Notes under the pieces: model-generated
What the model was told of the DNA's origin: nothing
The model's database searches: none
What the model saw: only the letters and a program-made list of their open reading frames with translations
Program-made: the position numbers and the translations under genes
Origin: Iris pallida
Taxonomy: Eukaryota; Streptophyta; Magnoliopsida; Asparagales; Iridaceae
Direction of reading: 5' to 3'
DNA length: 64,000 bases
NCBI GenBank assembly: GCA_029216955.1
Contig: JANAVB010015600.1
Coordinates: 29,286,778 to 29,350,777 of the forward strand
Shown here: piece by piece, positions 12,340-23,225 of the stretch
Position numbering within the stretch: the first letter of the stretch is position 1
Layout of the letters: each line of letters starts with the position of its first letter

Positions 12340-13095
12340 ATCTTTTGGAATAGACGGGAGTATAATAATATTTTATATTTAGAGTTATGTATCCGAAATC
12401 TTGGTAATTGCAAAGAATTCCCCGAATTCCAACATGAGTTAGGAGTCCCCAAGTTAATGTAACTCGTATGATAAGGGAATATTCCATTACTTTAATGGAT
12501 TTTTTTTTACCATTTTGCCCTCGTCTTCCTCCCTCTCCTCCCTCCTCTCAAACAGTAAGTTCTCTTGATCTCGTGATTAGCGATAGACTCATGGGTTCTT
12601 ATTGAACAAATAGTAGATGACACGTCCATGAGTTCTTCTTGAACGGGCTCATGGTAGGCCAACTAATGGATTGTAGGTAGTCAATTAATAGGTTCTTGGG
12701 TAGTCAATATTTTTTTCTTAGGTTCATAGGTTCCTTTGAGCTCATGATAGACAACTAGGTCCTAAGTTTTCTTGAGCTCATGGAAGAAATGGATTCATGG
12801 GTAGGCAATAAATTCTTCTTGGTTTATGGGTTTCTCTTAAACTCATGGAATGCAATAAAGATTCTTGGTTCCTTCTTGAGCTCGTGGTAGAGGAAAGAAA
12901 ATTGGAGGAAGGAAAAAATGGTAGTTTCATACTGTTAAAACAATGATTGAGTTAATTTTTGGCTTTAGAGACAGATTCAGACTCTTAACTCACATTATTT
13001 AGAATTTAGAGGACTTTTTATAATTATTAAGATTTGGGGTCCCTAACTCTAAACATAGATAATTAGGGACTTATATCATAAAACCCCATATAAAG
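12340..13095. mobile_element. Long-TIR fold-back element with degenerate tandem core
   Basis: The arm at about 12375-12450 (TTTAGAGTTATG, CGAAATCTTGGTAATT, GAGTTAGGAGTC) reappears in reverse complement at about 12965-13065 with many substitutions, and similarity continues outward on both sides. The interior, 12570-12910, is a degenerate tandem array of CTCATGG / GGTTCTT / CTTGAGCTCATGG units. No transposase. Exact ends and target duplication were not found. A Mutator-like non-autonomous element is the likeliest reading. Confidence 0.45.
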
Positions 13096-13290
13096 TCTTA
13101 CATTGTAGATTTGGATGTACTTAAAATTATGTACCACTATCTTATTAAGATATAGATTAAGCTCTAGAAACAAAGAATAATACATTTCTTAATCTGGAAT
13201 AGCTTAAAAGTTGCTAAAAAAGTCATGGTTAGAATATGGATTAAGCCCTTAAAAAGTGAAGTTCAACGAATTATGAAAGATCGATATTGT

Positions 13291-13291
13291 G

Positions 13292-13343
<52 letters not shown>
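13291..13343. repeat. (TA)n microsatellite at the 5' junction of a LINE
   Basis: About 52 bp of perfect TA immediately precede the truncated LINE copy that follows. Confidence 0.95.
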
Positions 13344-13346
<3 letters not shown>

Positions 13347-14092
13347 TTTCGGATCATCAGAGATGGAGTTTGGAGGCCAGAAGGATATACATATACTGCT
13401 CAGCTAGCCGAGGAGATTCGCCTTATTACTATCGATGATAGCCAGGTGGAGGATACATGGAGCTGGGCCGGCCCAGGTACGGGGGGCGGATCAGGTCTAT
13501 TCTGCTTTCGTAGCTGCTACGATTTGGTTCGGGCCCACCACGACCAAGCTGAGGAGGTGGACTTCATTTGGGGCAAGGGCGTTGCACGGAAAATACAACT
13601 ATGTGCATATCGTCTTCTCCGGGGCAGACTGATGACGAGAGACAGACTCCTCCGGTTTGGGATGCAGATTCCGGATACCAAATGTGTGCTATGTAATGAG
13701 GAAGATGAATCCATGGGGCATCTCTTCTTTGGTTGCCCGGTGACCTGGCACATTTGAACTGAGCAGTGTGTACAGCTGAGAGGAGTTGGGGTGGACCGAG
13801 ACATCCGGAGCATTCTCAGCTGGATCCGAGATCACAGAGGCCGGGATCTGGGGTGGGCTAGAAGAGCCAGAGTTCGTCTTGCTGCGTCTGTTTGGCACAT
13901 CTGGAAGGAGCGGAACAGACGTATCTTTGAGGGCTTGACTACCCCCCCTATTGGAATTCTACATAATATAGAATTCGATGTATCTGTAATGGCCCCATAA
14001 TTTTATTATTTGGGGCATGGAGAGTTGTGATGTTGTACTTTAATACCTTTTCCGCTATTTGCGAGGAATAAATTTACCCTTATTCCAAAAAA
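13344..14092 (+). mobile_element. LINE copy D: 5'-truncated L1-type 3' end
   Basis: Only the C-terminal end of ORF2 remains: FCFRSCYDLVR, DFIWGKGVARKIQLCAYRLL, TKCVLCNEEDESMGHLFFGCP (zf-RVT-like Cys/His segment) and WHIWKERNRRIFEGLTTPP, spread over two frames, with an in-frame stop after TWHI. It ends AATAAATTTACCCTTATTCC plus a short A-tract, the same 3' terminus as the other LINE copies. It is flanked by a long imperfect target duplication (about 13258-13291 and 14103-14140) that runs into (TA)n on both sides, which is strong structural evidence for target-primed insertion. Confidence 0.88.
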
Positions 14093-14102
14093 AATATATA
14101 TA

Positions 14103-14136
14103 TAAGTTCAACAAATTCTGAAAGATCGATATTGTG

Positions 14137-14184
<48 letters not shown>
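14103..14184. repeat. Right target-site duplication of LINE D plus (TA)n
   Basis: AAGTTCAACAAATTCTGAAAG and the following GATCGATATTGTGTTATATA match 13258-13291 with two substitutions, and both copies run into (TA)n. The duplicated unit is therefore over 35 bp, or longer if the TA tract is counted. Confidence 0.85.
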
Positions 14185-14185
<1 letters not shown>

Positions 14186-14188
<3 letters not shown>

Positions 14189-15840
14189 TTGTATTGATAA
14201 TGTTTATGCCTTACATCTCAATTATGTAGGCAAATTTACATCACTCGGTTGGCTCATAATAGCCGGCCGTATCATCCTCTATATTATTGTCAATGCCTAT
14301 ATGAGAAGTAAATGTTCCCTCAGAAATTCGATTATTTCTCTTCTTCCAAATGTGCCAAACCGCTGCTGCAAGCCATATCCTTGCTTCCACGAACCATGTT
14401 GCTCCCCTCCTTCGTTGACTCGTGATCATTTCTATCAACCCATTAATATCCCGCTTGGATAGATCATTTAATCAAAGTTTTGCCCGTTGAGATTGCCAAC
14501 CATACCAGGACACTGCATAATTGAAGAACAGATGTGTAATAGATTCTGTCCCTGTAGACATAATAGACAATTTGAATTTGGGATATTCAAACCAAATCGC
14601 AGGAGCCGGTCCTTAGTTAGGAGTCTGCCAAGGAGCACTTTGTACAAGCAAAAACTCATCTTGCTAGGAATACATTTAAGCCAAATGAACTCCACTTTAT
14701 CCATTAAAGGACATGGTGTTCGAAACTGGGAATAAGCTGTTCAGAAATCAAACTTTCCAGTTTTGAATTTTCTCCCAAATCCGGGTATCCCTACCAGCAG
14801 CCTTGTCGCCTGCTCAATTTGTACATGTAGAATTTCATCCCTGAATTGACGACCAATAGGATGTTGATCTAGGTTCCATTGTCGTTCTATTAGCCGAGCG
14901 ATCTATTCATCTCTCCCCGTAAATTTGTACGAATGCCACCCAAGCCGATCTACCAAACTATTATGCTGTATCCACGGATTGAACCATAAATTGGCGTTCT
15001 CTATTGCTAATCTTCCTCAATAACACCTTTTTAATCTTATGTCGCCCCTGAAGTATAGTCTTATACGTTATTGAGTGATTGTTATCTATCTTTTGTACCT
15101 AGAAGTTCGTACTCTTCAAATATCTACCTCTGACCCAAACATCCCATAGTGATCCGCTCTCAAGGAATTTCTCTGTCTTTCTAATTCTTGCTATCTCTGA
15201 TCATCATCAAGAATTTTAGACCAACCCCACTTTCATATTTTGGCCGGCACAAGTCCATCCACACAATGACGTGAATTCCTCCCCTCCAAACGAACTCCAC
15301 ACAATTTTTTTCCTCTCTATATTATGGATAACAACGGATATCAACATTATGGCCTGAAGCCAAAACATCGCTGTAGTCGAGATTATCGATCTGGCCAATT
15401 TTATGCGGCTCCTCCAAATGATAGATTATGGGCTTGTCAGCCCTCAAATCTATGTTGGACATATTCTACTAAACTCTGACACTCCGTAGCTTTCGCATAG
15501 TTAATTGATAAAGGTAACCCCAGATATTTGACTAGTAATTGACCTTTCTTAATATGTAGCATAGCTGCTAGCTGATCCTGCTTGGGGCAATATTTGTTAA
15601 AAAAATACTTTGCTCTTTTTCCTGTTCAACTGCAATCCTGTCAGCCTTCCAAACTCCTCCATAAGATCATTTATACCATCAAATCCCAAGCTGTTGGAGC
15701 AATAAATACCAGCAAATCATCAATATATATAAGATGAGAGACTAAAGGAGATACCTACCCATATATGGCTTGATATCTTTCCTAAGAATTGCCATATCCA
15801 TTAAACAATTAAAGTGCTCCATCACCATATAGTCAAATAT
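14186..15840 (-). mobile_element. LINE copy E: 5'-truncated, heavily decayed
   Basis: Read on the minus strand, ORF2 fragments occur in correct order but different frames: VMEHFNCLMDMAI (just after reverse transcriptase motif B), SIISTTAMFWLQAIML (compare SVISAVAHFWLQSILL in copy A), DKVEFIWLKCIPSKMSFCLYKVLLGRLLTKDRLLRFG (written here as a span) and ARIWLAAAVWHIWKKRNNR. The element stops within the reverse transcriptase on its 5' side and its 3' end abuts (TA)n at 14140-14184. It is more diverged than copies A-D, so it is probably older. Confidence 0.8.
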
Positions 15841-15841
15841 T

Positions 15842-15915
15842 TCTAGCCCAAGTGGTAGGAGTAGGAGACATCCCCCCAAAGGTCTTGGGTTTAAGCCTTT
15901 GGGAAAGCATTTAAT
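15842..15915 (+). mobile_element. tRNA-related SINE-like head
   Basis: AGCCCAAGTGGTAGGAG resembles a Pol III A box, and GGTCTTGGGTTTAAGCC, about 40 bp later, resembles a B box. The spacing suits plant SINE heads. It does not fold into a credible tRNA. It lies exactly at the truncated edge of LINE copy E. Confidence 0.4.
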
Positions 15916-15959
15916 TCTATATGTGGTGATAGAAAGGTGGAAATTAAATGGCTCAGCGA

Positions 15960-16340
15960 TAGAGCAGTCCAAGTGCGGGCTTTCGGGTTAGGTTGGGCCT
16001 TCAGGTCAGATTTTTGGCCTTTGGGCCGGATTTGTAGGCTTTCAGGTCGAGTTTGTAGCCTTCATGCCGGGTTTTCGAACCATTAGGTAGCCAAAAAATT
16101 GTAATAAAGTTATACAACTCGTACTCAAAAGTCAAAATTGGTAATTTCAAATGCCTGGCGCGCACACAACACAACATCCCTGCCTCACTCGTCGTCCTGT
16201 ACTTGGAGTCCACAACACCCTTCTTAGCATCCAACTTAGTGGCGTCATGCCTCCTCTTCCACGTCCTGCAAGGTTCGGTCATCGCCTCCAGCCCCTCCAT
16301 AAGCCTCGCAACCACATGTTGCACATAAATCCCTTCTCCG
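15960..16340. other. Unassigned repeat-like stretch
   Basis: Positions 15970-16070 contain repeated GGCTTTCGGGT / GGCCTTCAGGTC / GGCTTTCAGGTC words. Positions 16100-16340 hold an open minus-strand stretch with QHVVARLMEGLEAMTE and KLDAKKGVVDSKYRTTSEAG; it looks protein-like but I cannot assign it. The minus-strand frame is open from 16453 to 16001 only because it also translates flanking repeat. Confidence 0.3.
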
Positions 16341-16344
16341 AACA

Positions 16345-16430
16345 AACGCATCCAGGGGGGTTCAAACCTTGACCAGTTGATCTGAGTGCTTATGACTAAG
16401 TCCTGACCACTTGGCCAGGCCTCTTTTGTC
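16345..16430 (-). mobile_element. tRNA-derived SINE-like sequence
   Basis: On the minus strand GGCCAAGTGGTCAGGA (A-box like) is followed about 45 bp later by GGTTTGAACCCCC (B-box like). It is not a plausible functional tRNA. Its 3' side runs into the unassigned open stretch at 16100-16340. Confidence 0.4.
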
Positions 16431-16433
16431 ATA

Positions 16434-16596
16434 TTTTTTTCTTCTGGAAGCAATTTTATTTATAAGAACACTAATTCGGTTACAAGGACATACACCCCTC
16501 TATCACAACCTTGTTCACGTCGGGATCATTACATTAATATCAATTTCTATATTGCTTGCATTCCTATAGGAAGCCCCTAAAGATACGTCGGTTGCG
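16434..16596 (-). mobile_element. LINE copy F: very short 5'-truncated 3' end
   Basis: On the plus strand the segment begins with a T-rich tract, then GGAAGCAATTTTATTTATAAG, and ends CCCCTAAAGATACGTCGGTT. The same order is seen at the 3' end of LINE copy B, where TCCCTCAAAGATACGCCTGTT lies about 150 bp inside a TTTATTCC terminus. It is truncated exactly at the (TA)n tract. Confidence 0.65.

Positions 16597-16658
<62 letters not shown>
16597..16658. repeat. (TA)n microsatellite between LINE F and LINE A
   Basis: About 60 bp of perfect TA. It forms the 5' junction of two LINE copies in opposite orientation. Confidence 0.95.
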
Positions 16659-16660
<2 letters not shown>

Positions 16661-16800
16661 CCTATGGCGATTGGGGATCGATGACCAGGCGATAGTTTAG
16701 GGTTTACTCATGGCAGCCCCCCGAGGCCGCCAGACCCCCTTGCCGGCGGGGGGCGGGCCTCGGGGAAGCAGGGCGGCGCCCCCCCCCCCCCCCCCCGGCG

Positions 16801-17790
16801 GTGGGGGCGGGCTGGAGCACTTCCGTGGGGGTCGGGCGGACCCCCGATGCAGGCGCGGACGCCGGCGCCCCCCCAGGCGGTGGGGGGGGTGCGGAAACAC
16901 AGGGGGGGTCGGGCGGACCCCCCCGGCGGTTGCAGCCCCTCCCGGGCGGTGGTGGGGGGGCGGGATCGACGGGAGTTGTGACGGGGATGTCCAATTCGAT
17001 GCGGGATGGACCCATTGCTACGAACTTCGAGTTCGGTGCGGGCTCCGGATCTCTAGGGAGCCAAACGGACGGAGGGAGATGGACGACGGTTACGCGCCGT
17101 CGTGGGGTGAAATCCGGGGGGAAGACGGGTGGACAGGGTCAGGTTAGGGATCGATTTTCTGATGGTCGTCAGATTGGGTCAGGATCTCGGCAAACTGGAC
17201 GAGGTCCGGGGGTGGCTACTGGGAGATCGGTGGGTTGGCGGCCTAAGGCGACCGCGGCGGCCAAGGGGAAGAGTAAGGTGGTGGAACCGGATGCTCAGGG
17301 ATCTAGGACTCCTCGGCCGGAGGTTATCCCGAGGCCTCGTGGGATGACCACCCGGCCTACTGGACGGTCCTGGGCCGATATCTGCAACCCAGTGGGGGCG
17401 AAATCTCCCACATCGATGGAGTACGTCCCACCAATTAAGGTAGGGAGGGGTCTCCGGGCTTCCTTCCCTGCGGAGGAGATCCAGAAGGTGACAGCGTACT
17501 GGGAGAATACCCTCGTCTTGTACGTGTTAGGCAACAAGCCTTTCTACGGGCAGATTAGGGGCTATGCTGCGCGGGTCTGGCAGCCTAAGGGGAGCATGGA
17601 GTTTTAGGCCCGCGAGAACGGCTTCTATTATGTGAAGTTCGGTCTGGCGGAGGATGTTGCTAGGATCCTCCAAGGCGGCCCCTGGACGTTCGACGGCAGG
17701 TTGATCATTCTTAAGGAGTGGACCCCGGAGCTTCGCTGTGAGAGGGAAGTATTGAATGCCATCCCTGTTTGGATTCGCTTCCCTAGCATG
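16801..17790 (+). pseudogene. LINE A ORF1, N-terminal part (DUF4283-like Gag-like protein)
   Basis: ORF1 of plant L1 elements encodes an RNA-binding protein of the retrotransposition particle. Here a low-complexity Gly/Pro/Arg N-terminus is followed by WTTVTRRRG, YVPPIKVGRGLRASFPAEE, LYVLGNKPFYGQIRGY, a TAG stop at 17605-17607 just after PKGSMEF, and then in the next stretch YYVKFGLAEDV, LQGGPWTFDGRLIILKEW and EVLNAIPVWIRFP. The match to intact ORF1 of copy B is collinear up to RFP, where it breaks off. A C-run of about 18 bases at 16781-16798 lies between a possible upstream ATG (16710, another frame) and the body, so the true start is uncertain. Confidence 0.85.
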
Positions 17791-17794
17791 GGGA

Positions 17795-17975
17795 TGACAT
17801 ATAGCCACTTCACCGTGAGGTGGCATTTCACCTTGGTTATTCTATATAGAGAATAAGGGAGGTGAGGTGCCACCCTATGGGTGGTGGTGGTTACGTGTCA
17901 ACCCCTAACACCCCCCCCCCCCCCCCCCATGTTATCATCGAATGGAAGGCGACACATAGCCACCTCATCTCCCTT

Positions 17976-18024
<49 letters not shown>
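17795..18024. other. Foreign or rearranged segment inside LINE A ORF1
   Basis: Not present in copy B. It holds inverted words (TAAGGGAGGTGAGGTGCC at about 17846 and GCCACCTCATCTCCCTTA at about 17959), a run of about 18 C at 17911-17928, (CT)n and a short (TA)n. The inverted arms suggest a small fold-back insertion. Confidence 0.5.
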
Positions 18025-18549
18025 CAGCACCTGGGGGAAGTGCCGCACCCGTCGCTAAAGAGTCCTCCTCCATCCCAGACGGAACCGCCTGTTGGGAAGC
18101 GACCTGTGATAGAACCAATGCCCAGGCAGGATTGTCAACACATACCGCCTCCTCTCTGTCCGAAGTATGACCCACCACCAATGAGGGGCCATCCCTCAAC
18201 ATGTCGACAGCGCGCCTCTTCCTACAGTAAACCTGCCCTCCAGACGATCCACCATCCCCTCGTGTCTCAATCTCCGACGCCGCCATACGTCTAGTAACTA
18301 TACTACTAGTGGTCAGCCCTCCACACGAGGGAGCCAGCTGAGTAGAAACAACGAGGCTCAAACCAGCATCACTCACAGGATGTGAAACCTCCCCCTCCTA
18401 GACCTCCGCGCCACTATCATCTCTGAGATCCATATCACAGGGAGCCTCTGGAACCTCCCTAGGAGGGAGAGTAGGCTCCTCCGGAGGTCCAACCTCCGAA
18501 CATGCACTAGCCAGATGCCCGAAGCAAGAACATCGTGGGCAGGCACCTC
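18025..18549 (-). pseudogene. Inverted C-terminal part of LINE A ORF1
   Basis: Read on the minus strand, this encodes the missing ORF1 C-terminus: zinc knuckle CPRCSCFGHLASAC (copy B: CSLCACFGHSSSAC), then VYCRKRRAVDM (VYSRKRHAPS in B), NPAWALVLSQV (NPDWTLALSRI) and GAALPPG (GTLPTG). So the 3' half of ORF1 lies backwards between the ORF1 5' half and ORF2. The inversion ends within a few bases of the ORF2 start. This is seen directly by comparison of the two copies. Confidence 0.9.
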
Positions 18550-18559
18550 TCATTAATTA

Positions 18560-21500
18560 ATGGTCATTATTGCCTGGAATGTGAGGGAGGCGTGTTCGCT
18601 AGGGAGGTGGAGAGAGATTTGTGGGGTGCTCCACAGAGAGAAGTGTGACATTTCTGTTATTTTAGAATCCAAGATTAAAGGGGAGAAGACCCTTTCTCGG
18701 CGGACCCCTTCTCATTGGGCCCAGCTGCACAACCTGGCCCTTTGTGACATGGCCAGGATTTGGGTTCGCTGGAACTCGAAGAGTTGGGATGGTGACTTGA
18801 TCTTGATGACGGAGCAGTTGATTGCCATCTCCTTTGTGAACAAGGGTGGCTTCCGGTTCTTACTGGGGGCGGTCTACGGCCACAATGACAGGAGGAGAAG
18901 GGAGTCACTATGGAGCGACATCTCTCGTGTTTCCGTTGCTGCTGAGTCGTCGTGTCTCCCTCTGCTCTTGATCGGGGACTTCAACGCTCTTATGCATCAG
19001 GGGGAGAAGCTGGGTGGTCGTCCGGTTCCAGACTCTATCCTTTATGATTTTCAGAGATACCTCCTGCTTGCGGGGCTTCGGGAACTGTTTCGCTCAGGCT
19101 TCATCTGGACTTGGCACAACAAAGCAACTCTCAACAGGGTTGCTTGTCAGCTTGATCGAGCGCTGGGCAACGGGGAGTGGTTCCGTCACTTTCCCAACTC
19201 TTCGGCTGAGGGTCTGGCAGCTGGGACGAGCGATCACTCCTCCATCATGGTTGGCTTCTCTGCTCGATCTCCTCGGAAGTCCCGTCCGTTCAGGTATAAC
19301 AACAGTTGGTATCTCTCGGAGGGCTACCTAGAGGCTGTCGCAGAGGGGCTGTCTAGCGGTCAGGAGGGGACGGCTCAATTCCGATTGGTTCGCCGCCTCA
19401 AGGCCACGAAGAGAGCTCTCAGGAGTTGGGTGCATGGGTTGCCCAAGACCACACTAGAAGATAAGGAGGCTGAGTTGAGATCTTTGCAGCAGGATTTGCA
19501 AGCTGACATGCTTAATGGTGATCTGGCTGCTAGAGAGAAGGAGCTGATTGGAGAAGTCAACATTCTGAGACTGCAAAAGGAAATTAGCTCGGCTCAGCGA
19601 GCCAAATGTTCCTGGCTGAAGGATGGAGACCGGTGCTCCAAGTTCTTTTATGACGTTATCCGGACTAGACAGAATCAGAATCACATATCCCAGCTTCTTG
19701 ATGCGGATGGCACTCTGGTGGGGACGCCGGCTGAGATACAGGGAGAGGCTGTCAGGTACTATTCTGATTTATTTTTCCAAACTGACTACCTGTCCGTGTT
19801 CCCATAGGTTGTTACGAAGCGGTTGGTGACTCCATTTGGGAATAGCATCCTACTAGCCCCTGTCTCATTGGAGGAGGTGGAATCTATTGTCAAGATGGCG
19901 GACCCCAATAAGGCCCCTGGTCCAGATGGCTTCAGCAGTGGGTTCTTCAAGCGCCATTGGGATATTCTGAAGTTTCAGGTCGTGGAGGTGGTCCAGGAGT
20001 TCTTCACTAAGGGGAAGCTTTTGAAGGAGCTGAATCACACTTTCCTGACCTTGGTGCCTAAGAAGGAGGGCGCGACAGCATTGGCAGATTTCAGACCTAT
20101 TGCATGCTGTAATTATCTTTATAAGATAATTACACACCTTATGTGCCGGCGGATGGAGGGTATCATGCAGGACTTGGTTTCTCCAAACCAGGCTGCGTTC
20201 ATCAAGGGGAGGTCGATTGTAGAGCATAGCCTCCTAGCACATGAGATGGTGAGGGGATTCAGCAGACCTGGTGGGGAGAAAGCTTGTGTCAAACTGGACC
20301 TGAGGAAGGCGTATGACATGGTCAATCGGGACTTCCTCTGCCATCTGATGACTGTCATGGGATTCGCGGATCACTGGGTTGCGTTGATCAGGGAGTGCAT
20401 CACGTCTTCTACTTTCTCAGTTCTCATCCAGGGCGTTCCTTATGGGTATTTCCAGAGCAACCGTGGGCTTAGGCAAGGTGACCCATTGTCCCCTTACCTG
20501 TTCACGCTTGTGATGGAATACTTTACTTGCTTGATGGACCTGGCCGTGCACCGTGGACGGCTGGTGCCTCTGTTTCGGAGGATTGACCCTCCAGTTACCC
20601 ACCTTATATATGCTGATGATCTGCTGGTCTTCATCCAGCCTTCGACGATGGGGTTGCAGACGCTTGCGGGTATTATGGAAGATCTGAAGTCTTTCTCGGG
20701 TCTCCAGCTGAACAGGGAGAAGAGTCGGGTCTACTTCAGTTCCCGGTGTTCCCAGAAGGAGGAGCGGGCTGACGTCCTGGGTATCGCGAGGAGTGATCTT
20801 CCGGTGCGTTATTTAGGAGTGCCCCTTACAGTCAATTATGCACGGGATCAGGACTGCCGGGGCCTGGTAGAGTATGTCCAGCGGAGAGTAGAAGGCTGGC
20901 AAGCCGCCGGTCTGTCTTTTGGCGGTCGCATAGAGCTGATCAGATCGGTGATCTCAGCTGTGGCTCATTTTTGGCTACAGTCCATACTCCTCCCGGTGGC
21001 CACTATTCGACGAGTGGAGCGTCTATGTGCTGATTTCCTTTGGAGGGGGGTATGCATGCGATCTCGTGGGAGTAGCTCTGTCGGCCCAGGAAGGAGGGTG
21101 GTGTGGGGCTCAGGCCGTTGCTGGAGATCAGGGAGGCTTCAGCGCTCAAGCTGGCCTGGAGATTCATTAGCGGGGGGTCTCTCTGGTCGGACTGGATGCA
21201 CGCCCGATATGTGAAGCAGGGCAATTTTTGGACGTGTTCTCCTGATAACAACCATTCTGTCACGTTCAAGACTGTCCTGAGACACAGGGGTGTGCTCAAG
21301 TCTGCTATCCGGAGGGTCATGAAGGATGGGTCGGGTACGGACCTATGGCGGGACCCTTGGATAGATCGGCGTTCGTTGCTAGACATCAGGGGACCCCCGA
21401 CTCACACGGAGGACAGGCGTGGTCTGACGTGTAGTCGGATCTTGCGAGATGGAGAGTGGAGGCCGGATTTTTACCGGTTCACTGAGGAGCTGGGAGGGCT

Positions 21501-22088
21501 CATTATGTCTACAGTCATTGATCCGGCTTTGCCTGCGGATCGGTGGATTTGGGAGCCGACTGGAGCATCTTCGGGCTCGGGGGAGTTCCAGTTCCGTAGT
21601 TGCTATAATCTTATCCGGCACACTTTTCCTCTGAGTTCTGATTTCGAGTTCGTCTGGTGTAAGGGTCTGGCCAGGAAGATGCAGTTGTGTGTTTACAAGC
21701 TTCTCCTGGGTCGCCTCTTGACGAGGGATCGCCTGAGTTCCTTTGGAGTGCCAGTGCCGGACCCAAATGTGTGCTTTGCTGTTTGGAACCTGAGTCTATT
21801 AGACATATCTTTTTCGAGTGCACTCTGGCATGGCAGATATGGTCGGAGCAGAGCCGGGTATTAGGAGTGTGCGCCTCTGGAAAGTACATTGGAGACATCT
21901 TCCCGGTGATTCGAGATAGCAGGGGTCGAGGTCATGACTGGTTCCGTACAGCCAGAGTTCGTCTGGCGGCTGCGGTTTGGCATGTTTGGCGGAAGCAAAA
22001 CCGCCGGATCTTTGAGGGTCTAGTCACACCTCCGGTTGGCATTCTCCATAACATAGAGTTTGATGTGAACGCTATGGAGAATGGATGA
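18560..22088 (+). pseudogene. LINE A ORF2: APE endonuclease and reverse transcriptase, disrupted
   Basis: The product would nick target DNA and copy the element RNA into it. The endonuclease part shows WNVREACSLGRW, LESK, GAVYGHND, LLIGDFNAL, VACQLDRALGN and GTSDHSS. The reverse transcriptase part shows APGPDGFSSGFFKRHW, DFRPIACCNYLYKII, AAFIKGRSI, KLDLRKAYD (motif A), GLRQGDPLSPYLFT (motif B) and LIYADDLL (motif C). The C-terminal part has FQFRSCYNLIR, WCKGLARKMQLCVYKLLLGR and VWHVWRKQNRRIFEGLVTPP. Breaks: TAG at 19805-19807; a one-base frame change at the G6 run near 21046; a TAG where copies B and C have a Gln codon, near 21072; a small deletion near 21770. The start ATG sits in TTAATTAATGG, as in copy B. 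The WNIRG motif of the endonuclease is altered to WNVRE. Confidence 0.93.
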
Positions 22089-22163
22089 GTGTTGAGTGGG
22101 AGTCCCACTCAGTTTATATGTTGTATGATTATGGCCTTTCATTTGGAATAAAATTTACCTTTT

Positions 22164-22168
<5 letters not shown>

Positions 22169-22215
<47 letters not shown>
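22169..22215. repeat. (TA)n microsatellite at the 3' end of LINE A
   Basis: About 46 bp of TA follow the LINE 3' terminus directly; there is no poly(A) tract. Confidence 0.95.
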
Positions 22216-22217
<2 letters not shown>

Positions 22218-23040
22218 TTTTTACAACTCACACAATCTCACTCTCTCACCACCTCATTAGTCTAAGTCCATTTTAAATGTGAAAGAAACTCAAGGTAGCC
22301 AAATATACAAAATGGTAGGCTTTTTTTAACCATTACCTTTAGGGGCTGTTTGGTTCAAGTTTTACAGGCTTGTGAATTGATTTTGGATTCCTTATCTTTG
22401 TTTGTTAAGTGTGGGATTGAGAATTGGGAGGGAATATGTGGGACTTTAGATTCCCACATATGTAGGAAAGTAATTCCCAAGTCCCCCCTTGTGAATATTT
22501 TTGTTTTCTTAGAAATGTTGGTTGAGTGCACTAATTACAATTTATTTTGACGGTAATACACCCAATAACGTCATTTGAATTTAGGTAATAATAACATAAT
22601 GAAATTAATAAAAGAGTATTTATGGAAAACTAAACAAATTAAGATTCCTAGGAATACAAAACCTTCATCCAAACACCATCTTAAGACTGTAAGGAAAGAC
22701 GAGATTTAGTCAATGTATCTCACACAAGGCTTAGTTATCCATCACATGATATTTATCCCTTATCCTTCCATTATATTGATATTGGATCGAATTTGTTATG
22801 CTTCTTTACTTGATAGAATGCCAAGTAGCAAAATTTTCCATTTTGATCAAATTTTCGAGGATTTTTCATGGATTTAAATAATTTTTGGGAGGCCTGCCTT
22901 GAAAATTATTGAGCCACCTCATCCATCATGTCATCAAGTCATGGTATCCAAATTTAAAATTTAGAATTTTTTTTATTACTCTTGTCCAAAATCTAATTGA
23001 TAAGCTATTCATATATAGAGCTTGATATATATATATATAT
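22216..23040. other. Unassigned AT-rich spacer ending in a short (TA)n
   Basis: No coding potential or recognised element between the two tail-to-tail LINEs. A (TA)n tract at about 23025-23040 abuts the 3' end of LINE B. Confidence 0.6.
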
Positions 23041-23225
23041 TTGGAATAAGGGTAAATTTTATTCCACGCAAATCGCAGTAAAGGTATTACAATACACTAT
23101 TCTCACATCTCCCTCCCCAGTTAAGGGACCATTACAGTTACATCGAATTCTATATTATGTAGAATTCCTACTGGCGGAGTAACCAGTCCCTCAAAGATAC
23201 GCCTGTTGCGCTCCCTCCAGACATG

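Larger units (their letters stand above)
16659..22168 (+). mobile_element. LINE copy A: near full-length L1-type retrotransposon, defective
   Basis: The copy has a GC-rich leader, ORF1 (DUF4283-like), an ORF1/ORF2 junction with ATTAATTAATGG, ORF2 with endonuclease, reverse transcriptase and C-terminal zinc-binding region, and a 3' end AATAAAATTTACCTTTTTCC. (TA)n tracts border both ends (16597-16658 and 22169-22215). It is disabled by a nonsense codon in ORF1, an internal inversion (18025-18549), at least two nonsense codons and two frame changes in ORF2. Sequence identity to copy C is visibly higher than to copy B, so A and C are close relatives. Confidence 0.95.

Noticed and set aside
13225..13407. 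Open frames with (IY)n repeats here and at 18.0, 22.2, 28.5, 46.7 and 55.5 kb
   Set aside because: Translations of (TA)n microsatellites.
15842..15915. tRNA gene candidate
   Set aside because: A- and B-box like words are present but no cloverleaf can be drawn; treated as SINE-like. The same holds for 16345-16430 and 41905-42002.
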